Shown one piece after another: positions 51,917 through 60,599 of a stretch of 64,000 nucleotides of DNA. Each line of letters opens with the position of its first letter. Positions within the stretch are counted from its first letter, which is position 1. The notes beneath the pieces are model-generated. The model worked only from the letters and a program-made list of their open reading frames with translations. It had not been told where the DNA came from and did no database searches. The stretch spans positions 930,001-994,000 of the forward strand of contig NZ_CP049199.1 of assembly GCF_011045195.1 (NCBI RefSeq), read 5' to 3'. The stretch is from Caulobacter soli. GTDB lineage: Bacteria > Pseudomonadota > Alphaproteobacteria > Caulobacterales > Caulobacteraceae. Both the position numbers and the translations under genes were made by a program.

Positions 51917-52066
51917 CTTCCCGAGTCCCTCTCAGGGGCCGGGCGGGCGAACAAAACCTGATAAGCCCGGAAAGGGATCTCCCGGGCGACGAGGGGCGGC
52001 TGATAGCAGAGGGAAGGGCCCATGTCCATCGCGACGCGGCCTAAACTCCCGTATAGACTCGGATTC

Positions 52067-52711
52067 ATGACCGATACCGCAGATTGGGCCGACACGACCG
52101 AGCAGCGGGTGCTGGACGAGGCCGTGCGCCTCGCGCCGCGCCTGGGCTGGAACGCCGGCATGGCCCGCGCCGCCGCCGTGGCCGCCGGCCTCAACGCCGG
52201 CGAGGCGCAACTCCTTTTGCCGCAAGGCCCGCGTGATCTAGCCGCCCTGCTGTCGCGCCGTCACGACAAGGCCGCCCTGGCCGCGCTGGCGGCCCTGAAC
52301 CCGCCGCCGGCCAAGATCCGCGACAAGATCCGCCAGGGCGTTATCGCCCGCCTGGACGCCGCGCAGCACGACGCCGAGGCTCTACGCAAGCTGTCCGCCT
52401 TCCTGGCCTTCCCGACCAACATGCCCCTGGCCCTGACCCTGATCTGGGAAAGCAGCGACGCCCTGTGGCGCTGGGCGGGCGACACGGCCACCGACGAGAA
52501 TCACTATTCCAAGCGGGCGATCCTGTCGGGGATCCTGGTCTCGACCCTGGCGGTCGACATGGCCTCGGGCCGCGAGTCGGCGCTCAAGCACCTGGAAGGC
52601 CGCATCGACAACGTCATGGCCTTCGAGAAGTGGAAGGCGGGTCTCAAGCCGATGAACCTGGCGGCCGAGGTGGCCGCGGCCCTGGCGCGGATGCGGTACG
52701 GGCGCCCCTAG
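52067..52711 (+). CDS. COQ9-family protein (ubiquinone biosynthesis)
   Basis: The 214-residue helical protein has the COQ9 pattern: QRVLDEAVRLAPRLGWNAGMARAAAVAAGL at the start, and LWRWAGDTATDENHYSKRAILSGI in the C-terminal lipid-binding region. COQ9 supports the COQ7-type hydroxylation step. The ATG at 52067 has a weak ribosome binding site. Confidence 0.8.
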   Translation: MTDTADWADTTEQRVLDEAVRLAPRLGWNAGMARAAAVAAGLNAGEAQLLLPQGPRDLAALLSRRHDKAALAALAALNPPPAKIRDKIRQGVIARLDAAQHDAEALRKLSAFLAFPTNMPLALTLIWESSDALWRWAGDTATDENHYSKRAILSGILVSTLAVDMASGRESALKHLEGRIDNVMAFEKWKAGLKPMNLAAEVAAALARMRYGRP

Positions 52712-52713
52712 AT

Positions 52714-53445
52714 TTAAGGGCTCCCCAACGCCCGCTCCACCGCCGCCGTCGCGTGCAGCGTCGTGGTGTCGAACACCGGCACGGGACTGTCGGCCTGCCC
52801 GATCAGCAGCATGATCTCGGTGCAGCCCAGGATGATCCCCTGCGCCCCGCGATCGACCAGCCTCTGGATCACCGCCCGATAGACCTCGCGCGAGGCGTCC
52901 AGCACCTGGCCGGTCACCAGCTCGCGATAGATGATGTCGTGCACCGCCGCGCGGTCGTCGGCCTCGGGGATCAGCACCTCCAGGCCGAAGGTTTCCTCCA
53001 GCCGGCCGCGATAGAAGTCCTGCTCCATGGTGAAGGCCGTGCCCAGCAGGCCGACCTGGGTGACGCCCGCCGCCTGGATCGCCGCCGCCGTCGGGTCGGC
53101 GATGTGCAGCAGGGGAATCTTCACCGCCGCGTCGATGGCCCAGGCGCAGCGGTGCATGGTGTTGGTGCACAGGATGAGAAAGTCGGCCCCGCCCTTCTGC
53201 AGGGCCTTGGCCGCGTCGACCATCTCGCCGGCCAGGGCGTCCCAGTCGCCGGCGTGCTGCAGGGCCTCGATCCTGGCGAAGTCGAACGACCACATCAGGG
53301 TGCGCGCCGAGGCGACGCCGCCCACGCGGTCGCGGACGCCCTCGTTGATCAGCCGGTAGTACTGAGCCGAGCTCTCCCAGCTCATGCCGCCGATCAGGCC
53401 GATGAGGGCTGGGTGCTCGGGCGAGAAGGTGCGGCGGTGGGGCAT
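52714..53445 (-). CDS. Aspartate/glutamate racemase-family protein
   Basis: The 243-residue product starts with IGLIGGMSWESSAQYYRLIN and carries the two candidate catalytic Cys in LILCTNTMH and IILGCTEIMLL. Both Cys are present, so it may be an active aspartate racemase. The ATG at 53445 fits the family start. Confidence 0.82.
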   Translation of the reverse strand: MPHRRTFSPEHPALIGLIGGMSWESSAQYYRLINEGVRDRVGGVASARTLMWSFDFARIEALQHAGDWDALAGEMVDAAKALQKGGADFLILCTNTMHRCAWAIDAAVKIPLLHIADPTAAAIQAAGVTQVGLLGTAFTMEQDFYRGRLEETFGLEVLIPEADDRAAVHDIIYRELVTGQVLDASREVYRAVIQRLVDRGAQGIILGCTEIMLLIGQADSPVPVFDTTTLHATAAVERALGSP

Positions 53446-53600
53446 GAGCCGAGCTTGGCGGTGTGGGGCGCAGGAGGCAATGGGGTCGGGCGATGGCCTC
53501 ACCATTTCGCCCAAGACCTCACCATGAGAGCCCTCGAAGCGCTCGCTCCGAGCGTCAGCCATGGGTGGAAACTGGACCTTGCTCGTGCCATCCTTCGAGC

Positions 53601-54029
53601 ATGGGCATTTCACTCGCGCTGTTGGCCTCATCGGCCTTGCTGCAAGCTGGCGGCGCTCCCCATGGCGCCCAGGATATCGTCGTTCGAGAAACGCCGACGC
53701 CTGTCAGTTACATCGTATCGACCCGGACCGTCTGTGGAGGTGTTGATTTCCTCGTCGAGGTCAGCACGGACACTGAAACGTCACGCATCACACGAGCCAC
53801 GGCCGATGGCCGTGACCTTGTCCTCCGCGCTCAAGGCGGCGAGCCCCTCGCTCATCTGATCGGAAATACGCGGGTTATCGGCCTCAGGCCGGCTGCGTGT
53901 CACGCGGCTGTCCGATCGATAGGGCTTGCCGTGACGACCTACGACGCCAAGCGCGACGCGATCGCGGGCCACAGTGGAGAAGCGACCATCTCGGCCACCG
54001 CGACTCTCGCCAACGAGGCGTCCAACTAG
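53601..54029 (+). CDS. Hypothetical secreted protein
   Basis: The 142-residue product starts MGISLALLASSALLQAGGA, a short signal peptide, and has two Cys (RTVCGG, PAACHA). No family is recognised. There is no strong ribosome binding site, so the start is moderate. Confidence 0.45.
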   Translation: MGISLALLASSALLQAGGAPHGAQDIVVRETPTPVSYIVSTRTVCGGVDFLVEVSTDTETSRITRATADGRDLVLRAQGGEPLAHLIGNTRVIGLRPAACHAAVRSIGLAVTTYDAKRDAIAGHSGEATISATATLANEASN

Positions 54030-54079
54030 GGTCGAAGTCGGACTTTCGCGCCTCTGACGTCGGCGGCGGCTCTAGCCGC

Positions 54080-55177
54080 CTAGTCCTTCAGCCCTCGTAG
54101 CCGGTTCACGTGACCCATCTTCCGTCCCGGCCGGGCTTCGCCCTTGCCGTAGAGGTGGATGCGGGTCTCGGGCTCGGCGGCCAGCTTGGCCCAGGCCTCG
54201 ACTTCCTGGCCCAGCAGGTTGGTCATCTCGACATGGGCGCGCGGGGCGGTGGGGCCCAGGGGCCAGCCCGCGACGGCGCGGATGTGCTGCTCGAACTGGT
54301 CGACCTCGCAGCCGTCCTGGGTCCAGTGGCCGGTGTTGTGGACGCGGGGGGCGAACTCGTTGACCAGCAGCTTGCCGCCGGCCAGCTCGAACAGCTCCAC
54401 CCCGATGACGCCGACATATTCCAGCGCGGTCAGGATCTTGGCGACGATGGCCTCGGCCTGGTCGCGGGTGGCCTCGGAGACCTTGGCGGGCGCGCTGGTG
54501 CGGCGCAGGACGCCGCCTTCGTGGTGGTTGTCCGACAGCGGATAGCAGGCGATCTCGCCGTTGTGGCCACGGGCGGCGATCACCGACAGCTCGCGCACGA
54601 AGTCGGCGGGGGCCTCCAGGATCGCGGGCTTGCCGCCGATCTTGTCGAAGCTGGCGGGCGCGTCGCCGGCCCGCTGCACCCAGGCCTGGCCCTTGCCGTC
54701 ATAGCCCTCGCGGCGGGTCTTCAGCAGCGACGGGGCGCCGATCCTGGCCACGGCGGCGGCCAGGTCATCGGCGGTCTCGACGGCGGCGAAGGCCACGGTG
54801 GGCACGCCGATCTCGGCCAGGAAGCTCTTTTCCACCACCCGGTCCTGGGCGGCGGCCAGGGCCTTGGCGCCGGGGGCGACCAGGATGCCCAGGCTGGTCA
54901 GCTCGGCGACCGTGGCGGCCGGCACGTTCTCGAACTCGTAGGTGACGACGTCGCAGACCTCGGCCAGGCGCTTCAGCGCCCACTTGTCGTCATAGGGGCC
55001 GACGATCTGGCGCGAGGCCACGCGGCCGGCCGGGCTGTTCTCCTCGGGATCCAGGATCACGACGTCGAAGCCCAGGCGCGCGGCGGCCAGGGCCAGCATG
55101 CGGCCCAGCTGTCCCCCGCCGAGGATGCCGATGGTGGAGCCTGGGGGCAGGGGAGAAGCAGGCGGGGAAACGCTCAT
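54080..55177 (-). CDS. purK: N5-carboxyaminoimidazole ribonucleotide synthase
   Basis: PurK makes N5-CAIR from AIR, ATP and bicarbonate in purine synthesis. The 365-residue ATP-grasp protein has IGILGGGQLGRMLA, EFENVPA, KTRREGYDGKGQ and LVNEFAPRVHNTGHWTQDGCEVDQFEQH. It overlaps the purE gene (TGATG), the usual purEK operon. Confidence 0.93.
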   Translation of the reverse strand: MSVSPPASPLPPGSTIGILGGGQLGRMLALAAARLGFDVVILDPEENSPAGRVASRQIVGPYDDKWALKRLAEVCDVVTYEFENVPAATVAELTSLGILVAPGAKALAAAQDRVVEKSFLAEIGVPTVAFAAVETADDLAAAVARIGAPSLLKTRREGYDGKGQAWVQRAGDAPASFDKIGGKPAILEAPADFVRELSVIAARGHNGEIACYPLSDNHHEGGVLRRTSAPAKVSEATRDQAEAIVAKILTALEYVGVIGVELFELAGGKLLVNEFAPRVHNTGHWTQDGCEVDQFEQHIRAVAGWPLGPTAPRAHVEMTNLLGQEVEAWAKLAAEPETRIHLYGKGEARPGRKMGHVNRLRGLKD

Positions 55178-55668
55178 CAGTCTTCAACGCTTTCGACGAC
55201 GCTGTCGGTCTGTTCGGCCCGGAACGTGGCCAGGCGCTGGGCCAGGGCGGGGTCCGAGAGCGCCAGGATCTGGGCGGCCAGCAGGCCGGCGTTCTTGGCG
55301 CCCGCCTCGCCGATGGCCAGGGTGGCCACGGGCACGCCGCCGGGCATCTGGACGATGGACAGCAGGGAATCCAGGCCGTTCAGGGCCTTGGACTGCACCG
55401 GCACGCCCAGCACCGGCAGGATGGTCATCGAGGCGACCATGCCCGGCAAATGCGCCGCGCCGCCGGCCCCGGCGATGATCACCTTGTAGCCGGCGGCCTG
55501 GGCGCTCGTAGAGAACTCGACCAGGCGCTGGGGCGTGCGGTGGGCGGAAACCACCTTGGCCTCGTAGGCCACGCCCAGGGCGTCGAGCGCGTCGGCCGCC
55601 TTCTTCATCGTCGGCCAGTCCGAGCGGCTGCCCATGATGATGGCGACGGGTGGCGTGACGGTGGGCAT
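55177..55668 (-). CDS. purE: N5-CAIR mutase
   Basis: PurE converts N5-CAIR to CAIR. The 163-residue protein has [38 protein letters not shown] and [20 protein letters not shown]. The first gene of the purEK operon. Confidence 0.95.
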   Translation of the reverse strand: MPTVTPPVAIIMGSRSDWPTMKKAADALDALGVAYEAKVVSAHRTPQRLVEFSTSAQAAGYKVIIAGAGGAAHLPGMVASMTILPVLGVPVQSKALNGLDSLLSIVQMPGGVPVATLAIGEAGAKNAGLLAAQILALSDPALAQRLATFRAEQTDSVVESVED

Positions 55669-55943
55669 CGTTGACGATTTCCCCAGTAAGGCGCTTTGGG
55701 AGGCGTTTGGAGGCGCTCAGTGACCTGACGGCCGTGAATCGCGGGCCTTATAGCCGCTGGCGCCCAGGCTCCAAAGCCCGATCTCGCTTGGTGAACCCGA
55801 GGGAAAGCCCAGGCGATCCGAAGGGATAGTGCGGCCCCGCGACGCTGCGACACATGGGCGTCGCCATTGTCATGGTTAATGAAAGAACGCAGAAATGCTC
55901 GAGCTTCACCACAAGTGATTCCCCCAGTGGTTCGTATCGTCCG

Positions 55944-56663
55944 ATGAAGATCACCAGCGCCCGCACCGAATCCTTCTCGGCGATCCGTCGCCGGGCGCTG
56001 ACCGAGGCGGCCGGCCCGGCCGTGGCGCGCGCCGTGGTGGCCGCCGATACGGCTGGCTTCCTGGGACTGGCGGAGGCCGATCTGACGCCTCAGGTGCAGG
56101 CGGCGCTGAAAACCCTGATGGTCGAGATCGACGACCTGCGCAACGAGGTCGCCCGCCTGAAGTTCAAGCTGGGCGAGGCGCAAGGCCTGGCCGACCTGGA
56201 CGTGCTGGCCCCGGTGCTGAACCGCCGGGCCTTCCTGCGCGAGATCAAGCGGGTCTCGGCCTTCGCCCAGCGCTACGGCTCGCCCGCCAGCCTGGTGTTC
56301 TTCGACCTGGACGGCTTCAAGGCTGTCAACGACCGCTTCGGCCACGCGGCCGGCGACGAGGCCCTGAAGGCCGTCGCCGGGCGTCTGCAGGCCAATGTGC
56401 GCGAGAGTGACGTGGTGGGCCGGATCGGCGGCGACGAATTCGCCGTGCTGCTGGTCCAGGCCGACCAGCAGACGGCCACCGCCAAGGCCGAGACCCTGGC
56501 CGCCGCCGTGCGCGAAATGCCGGTGCAGGTGGGCGAATGGTCCGTGCCGCTGCGCATCTCCTGGGGCGTGCGCGAGATCGAGGCGGGCGCGGATCCCGAA
56601 GTCGCCCTGGCCGAGGCCGACGCGGCGATGTTCCTGAAGAAGCGGGTCCGCAAGGAAGCATAG
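55944..56663 (+). CDS. GGDEF diguanylate cyclase (possibly DgcB)
   Basis: Makes c-di-GMP. The 239-residue protein has a helical N-terminal region with a coiled-coil (LKTLMVEIDDLRNEVARLKFKLGEA), then a GGDEF domain with an intact RIGGDEFAV active site and the Asp in FFDLDGFKAVNDRFGHAAGDE. No membrane segment or response-regulator domain is seen, as in Caulobacter DgcB, but the identity is not certain. The start is uncertain: ATG 55944 or 55854. Confidence 0.8.
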   Translation: MKITSARTESFSAIRRRALTEAAGPAVARAVVAADTAGFLGLAEADLTPQVQAALKTLMVEIDDLRNEVARLKFKLGEAQGLADLDVLAPVLNRRAFLREIKRVSAFAQRYGSPASLVFFDLDGFKAVNDRFGHAAGDEALKAVAGRLQANVRESDVVGRIGGDEFAVLLVQADQQTATAKAETLAAAVREMPVQVGEWSVPLRISWGVREIEAGADPEVALAEADAAMFLKKRVRKEA

Positions 56664-56735
56664 TTCAGCCGAACGACGCTGTTTCATACAGCGAGCGTGG
56701 CTATTCTGGTTTCCTACCCGTCAGGAGGCCGTTTC

Positions 56736-57209
56736 ATGTCCAAGTCGCACCGCTACGCCACGACCCTGACCTGGACGGGAAATACCGGCGAGGGCACGGC
56801 GACCTATCGATCTTACGAGCGCGCCTATGAGGTCGCGGCCGACGGCAAGCCGGCCCTGTTGGGCTCGTCCGACTCCAGCTTCCGGGGCGATCCGGCCCGC
56901 TGGAACCCCGAGGAGCTGCTGCTGGCCTCGATCAGCTCATGCCACCAGCTGTGGTACCTGCATCTGTGCGCGGTGAACGGCGTGGTGGTCACCGCCTATC
57001 GCGATGAAGCCATGGCCGTGATGGTCGAGGACGAGACTGGCGGCGGCCGCTTCGAGAGCGCCACGCTTAGGCCGCGCGTGACGATCGCTGCGGGCTCGGA
57101 TCCGGCCAGGGCCCAGGCTCTGCACCACGAGGCCAACGCCAAGTGCTTCGTGGCCAATTCGCTGAACTTCCCGGTGGAGCATGAGGCAAGCGTGGAGGTC
57201 GAACAGTGA
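56736..57209 (+). CDS. OsmC/Ohr-family protein
   Basis: The 157-residue product has the OsmC pattern: WNPEELLLASISSCHQLWYLHLCAV (first Cys) and HHEANAKCFVANSLNFPVEHE (second Cys). Members reduce organic peroxides by paired Cys. The ATG at 56736 has AGGAGG upstream. Confidence 0.85.
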   Translation: MSKSHRYATTLTWTGNTGEGTATYRSYERAYEVAADGKPALLGSSDSSFRGDPARWNPEELLLASISSCHQLWYLHLCAVNGVVVTAYRDEAMAVMVEDETGGGRFESATLRPRVTIAAGSDPARAQALHHEANAKCFVANSLNFPVEHEASVEVEQ

Positions 57210-57220
57210 GGCGGCTCACC

Positions 57221-57276
57221 CGCTTGCCCCCACCTGACCGCTGCGCGGTCTGTCCGCCCCCATAGGTGGCGGAGGA
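57221..57276. repeat. Palindromic intergenic repeat, family B
   Basis: TTGCCCCCACCTGACCGCTGCGCGGTCTG with GTCCGCCCCC and GGTGGCGGAGG lies between the OsmC gene and the DUF465 gene; same unit as at 51460-51562. Confidence 0.7.
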
Positions 57277-57287
57277 CGCAACCAAAC

Positions 57288-57509
57288 CTAGGCGATGATG
57301 TCCGGCATCAGCTGGTCTTCAAGCCGCACGATTTCGTCCTTCAGGGCCAGCTTGCGGCGCTTGAGGCGGGCGATCTGCAGCATGTCGGGCTGGGGGCGTT
57401 CTTCCAGGGCGATGACCGCGTCGCCGAGGTCCTGGTGCTCCTCGCGCAGGATCGCCAGGCGTCGCTCGAGAGCGATGTCGCTGTCTTCCGAAGCGTCGTC
57501 GTCGTTCAT
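57288..57509 (-). CDS. DUF465 (YdcH-family) protein
   Basis: The 73-residue helical protein has the DUF465 pattern: ERRLAILREEHQDLGDAVIAL, PDMLQIARLKRRKLALKDEIVRLEDQLMPDI. Function unknown. TAGGAG precedes the ATG at 57509. A second family member lies at 58815. Confidence 0.8.
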   Translation of the reverse strand: MNDDDASEDSDIALERRLAILREEHQDLGDAVIALEERPQPDMLQIARLKRRKLALKDEIVRLEDQLMPDIIA

Positions 57510-57600
57510 GGACGCTCCTACTCTGGTGGCCCGATTATTCCCGCTGGGGGCGGTGATAGATAGCAAAGCCTGACAGCCGGTAAAGGCCGTTGAGGCGCGC

Positions 57601-58050
57601 TCAGGAAAGCGCGTCGGAAAGGGCGCGCAGGGTGGTCTCGCGTGGCGGGTCGCCGGCCGCCTGGACAGCCTCCAGCAAGGAGTCCAGCAGGTCCAGCGCC
57701 GGACCCGGCTCGCCGCTGAGGGCCTCCAGGCTTTCCATCAGCACCTTCTCGCCGCGCAGTTCGACGTCCTTGACGGCGTTGCGGAAGTCCTCGCGGGCGT
57801 CGTCGTCGATCCCCGGCCAGGCCGGCTTGATCGCCCGGCGAACGGCCCGCAGGGGCGAGCCGACCTCGGCTTCCCAGCGTTGGACCAGTCGGGCGGCTTC
57901 ACCGGCGTCGGCGGGGCGGCCCTCGTGGGCGCGCCAGGCGGCCCACAGCAGATAGGGCACGTTCTGGCCGTGCCCGTCCTGCAGCGACAGGCAGGCCTCT
58001 GCGACAGACGGTCGCGCATAGACCTCCAGGGCCCACTGCCAAAGCCGCAT
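57601..58050 (-). CDS. TIGR02444-family protein
   Basis: The 149-residue protein matches TIGR02444 (DUF2390): LWQWALEVYARPSVAEACLSLQDGHGQNVPYLLWAAW. The function is unknown. Confidence 0.8.
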   Translation of the reverse strand: MRLWQWALEVYARPSVAEACLSLQDGHGQNVPYLLWAAWRAHEGRPADAGEAARLVQRWEAEVGSPLRAVRRAIKPAWPGIDDDAREDFRNAVKDVELRGEKVLMESLEALSGEPGPALDLLDSLLEAVQAAGDPPRETTLRALSDALS

Positions 58051-58073
58051 CTTGGTTAACCCCCAGGCCTCTT

Positions 58074-58685
58074 TCAGGCCTCTCCGGTGATCGTCGCGAT
58101 GTCTTCACCCCAGCGCTTGACCGGCCGCCAGGACAGGCCGAACAGATCGAGCGCGCGGCCCACCGACTGGTCGACCATCTCGGCGATCGATCGCGGCTTG
58201 GCATAGAACGCGGGAAGCGGCGGAGCGATCACCGCGCCCATCTCGGCCAGCTTGGTCAAGGTGCGCAGGTGGCCCAGGTGCAGCGGCGTCTCGCGCACCA
58301 TCAGCACCAGCGGCCGGCGCTCCTTCAGCGTAACGTCGGCGGCCCGGCTCAGCAGCGAAGACGTTACGCCTGTGGCGATCTCGCTCATGGTGCGCACCGA
58401 GCAGGGGGCGATGATCATGCCCAATGTGCGATATGAGCCGGACGCGATCGCCGCCCCAATGTCGCCCACGCGATGGACAACATCCGCCTTTTCATTGACC
58501 TCTCCGACGGAAAATCCGGTCTCCTGCGACAGGGTCAGGACCGTCGATTTCGACAGGACGAGATGGCTCTCGACCCCCAGTTCGCGACAGGCGTCCAGGG
58601 CCCGCAGGCCGTACACAACCCCTGACGCGCCAGAGATTCCGACGACGAGGCGGGGCTTTTCGGGCGGGCTCAGCGGGTCCGACAT
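58074..58685 (-). CDS. ubiX: Flavin prenyltransferase UbiX
   Basis: UbiX makes prenylated FMN, the cofactor of UbiD-type decarboxylases. The 203-residue protein has GISGASGVVYGLR, MIIAPCSVRTMSEIATGV, LVLMVRETPLHLGHLRTL and PPLPAFY. Full length. Confidence 0.92.
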   Translation of the reverse strand: MSDPLSPPEKPRLVVGISGASGVVYGLRALDACRELGVESHLVLSKSTVLTLSQETGFSVGEVNEKADVVHRVGDIGAAIASGSYRTLGMIIAPCSVRTMSEIATGVTSSLLSRAADVTLKERRPLVLMVRETPLHLGHLRTLTKLAEMGAVIAPPLPAFYAKPRSIAEMVDQSVGRALDLFGLSWRPVKRWGEDIATITGEA

Positions 58686-58814
58686 GGTAAATTTTCGTCC
58701 GTCTTGGGAGCAAGCTGCGCCAGGTCAAGCGCCGCCGATTGCAATCATATGTGATCTGACAGCTTCGAACAGCGGGTGTTGACTTGCCTCTCCACCAGCA
58801 AGGAGCCGACAGCC

Positions 58815-58988
58815 ATGGCCATCGAATCCCGTATCCGCGAGCTTGGGTCCCGTCACGAGAACCTCGACCGCACGATCCAGGAGGAGACCCGTCGTCCCGT
58901 CAGTGACACCTCCCTACTTCGGGAGTTGAAGCGGCAGAAGCTCAGGCTCAAGGAGGAGATCGAAGGCCTTAGGGCGCGACTTCACTAG
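58815..58988 (+). CDS. Small DUF465 (YdcH-family) protein
   Basis: The 57-residue coiled-coil protein (SRIRELGSRHENLDRTIQEE and LLRELKRQKLRLKEEIEGLRARL) has AAGGAG before the ATG. Divergent from ubiX. Confidence 0.78.
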   Translation: MAIESRIRELGSRHENLDRTIQEETRRPVSDTSLLRELKRQKLRLKEEIEGLRARLH

Positions 58989-59050
58989 CCCCCTCTAGCC
59001 ATCGCCGCGTCGGAATGGCGGTGGCCCCCAGAGGAGGCCGAAAACAGAAA

Positions 59051-59084
59051 GGCCCGCGTCGTGCGAACGGCGCGGGCCTTTTGC
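59051..59084. terminator. Bidirectional rho-independent terminator
   Basis: An AAAGGCCCGCG...CGCGGGCCTTTT stem with T-run separates the convergent small DUF465 gene and the DUF1013 gene. Confidence 0.85.
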
Positions 59085-59114
59085 TTGGTGGCCCATGACT
59101 GACCACGGGAGGCG

Positions 59115-59834
59115 TTAGTCCTCGTCGTCTTCTTCGTCGTCGGCCACGTAGGTCGACTTGCCGAACACGTCCTCGGCCTTGGGCTCGATGCGGCCCTTGC
59201 GGATCGCGGCCTCTTCGTCCTCGTGGTCGTCCGGCAGGGCGCTGGTTTCCGAGGCGGGACGCAGGGTCGGGTCTTCCGGCAGAATACCCTTCTTCAGGTC
59301 GTCCTTGGCCTTCTTCTCGGCGGCCTTCTTGACCAGGGCGTCCAGCTCCAGCTGGCCGACCAGGCCCAGGGTCACCGGGTCGACCGGCTTGATGTTGGCC
59401 GAGTTCCAGTGCTGGCGATTGCGCACCTGCTCGATGGTCGACTTGGTGGTGCCCAGCAGCTTGGAGATCTGCGCGTCGGTCACTTCCGGGTGGTGGCGGA
59501 TGAACCAGGCGATGGCGTCCGGACGGTCCTGGCGGCGCGACACCGGGGTGTAGCGCGGAGCCTTCTTCTGCGGCTTCAGCAGTTCGGCGTGGCGGCTGAC
59601 CTGGGCCTTCATGCGGTAGGCGTCGTTGGCCTGGGCCTTGTCCAGCTCTTCGCGGGTCAGCTGGCCGTTGCCCATCGGATCGGCGCCGCGGATGTCGCGC
59701 GCCACTTCGCCGTCGGCGATGCCGCTGACTTCCAGCGGGTGCAGGCCGCAGAAGTCGGCGATCTGTTCAAAGGTGAGCGACGTGTTTTCCACGAGCCAGA
59801 CGGCGGTCGCCTTGGGCATCAGGATGTCGGCCAT
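59115..59834 (-). CDS. trcR: Cell cycle regulator TrcR (DUF1013)
   Basis: The 239-residue protein has the DUF1013 pattern: ADILMPKATAVWLVENTSLTFEQIADFCGLHPLEVSGIADGEVA, then a second helix-turn-helix-like stretch (TDAQISKLLGTTKSTIEQVRNRQHWN) and an acidic tail (YVADDEEDDED). It is annotated in related genomes as a cell-cycle transcriptional regulator. Confidence 0.85.
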   Translation of the reverse strand: MADILMPKATAVWLVENTSLTFEQIADFCGLHPLEVSGIADGEVARDIRGADPMGNGQLTREELDKAQANDAYRMKAQVSRHAELLKPQKKAPRYTPVSRRQDRPDAIAWFIRHHPEVTDAQISKLLGTTKSTIEQVRNRQHWNSANIKPVDPVTLGLVGQLELDALVKKAAEKKAKDDLKKGILPEDPTLRPASETSALPDDHEDEEAAIRKGRIEPKAEDVFGKSTYVADDEEDDED

Positions 59835-59964
59835 GAGGGGCTCCAGAAATGACGGCGCCCGACCTTGCGGCCGGGCGGGATATTCAGCCTGGACCTATAA
59901 TCCGGTTCCGCGAGAAAGGGAACGGGGATCAACCATTCCAACTCAGACAGCTCCATTCGGTGAT

Positions 59965-60573
59965 CTACATCTCCGCCTGCTTCAAATTCGTGAGAAGTGG
60001 GTGAGTGTCCAATACCCGTGCGTCGAGCGAAGCCCTTTCACCCGGTCGTACTTTCGCCAAAAGCTCCTCTGCAAGCTTAATGACAAGCTCCGCATGGTTC
60101 TCGATAAGAGATGCCGCCTTTATTAGAAGGTCATCCCAAAGTTTGCCTGGCCCCAAGGCCGTCTCAATGGAATCTACGGTGAAAGCTTCCGCGAACTTGA
60201 GGCCGTATAAGAGTGAGGAAAGCTCGGCCGCCTTTTCGCCGTCTGAGCAGGCCGTCGTTTTCAAAAGGCGCTTAGCCTTTTCGATTTCTACCTTACTCGA
60301 TTGATTTAGTGTCTCTGCACACGCACCGGATAGAAGTACCACAATGCGGCGGTGAATGTGCCTCTCAACGGACTGCAGCGACGTGTGTGGCTCGGTCGGC
60401 ACGATTAAAGCTGAACCTAAATACGATCGCTCATTATCGCCGATCTCGACACGCACTATCCCGGTCTTAAAACCAAGTGCTCTGGCGGCAACATAGTGGC
60501 CAAATTCATGCCGACAGATTGATCGGGCCAGCTTCACGAAATCCGCGCTTCTCTCCCCCGTCCTATCTTCCAT
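59965..60573 (-). CDS. Orphan HExxH zinc metalloprotease-like protein (M41-like)
   Basis: The 202-residue protein has SICRHEFGHYVAARALGFKTGIV with a HEFGH zinc motif at residues 22-26. About 55 residues on it has HIHRRIVVLLSGACAETL, like the VALAGRAAEEL stretch of FtsH peptidase domains. No AAA+ domain, membrane helix or signal peptide is present. It resembles stand-alone M41-like proteins. GC is clearly lower than in neighbours. Its start could be the ATG at 60573 or the GTG at 60603, which overlaps the stop of the upstream oxidoreductase (GTGA). Confidence 0.65.
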   Translation of the reverse strand: MEDRTGERSADFVKLARSICRHEFGHYVAARALGFKTGIVRVEIGDNERSYLGSALIVPTEPHTSLQSVERHIHRRIVVLLSGACAETLNQSSKVEIEKAKRLLKTTACSDGEKAAELSSLLYGLKFAEAFTVDSIETALGPGKLWDDLLIKAASLIENHAELVIKLAEELLAKVRPGERASLDARVLDTHPLLTNLKQAEM

Positions 60574-60599
60574 TCCACTACCCCGTTTCTCATCGACCC

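Noticed and set aside
54110..55489. Plus-strand frame of 459 codons
   Set aside because: Antisense to purK and purE.
58695..58720. Sigma-54-like motif (minus strand TGGC...TTGC) before ubiX
   Set aside because: The spacing between the GG and GC elements is two bases too short.
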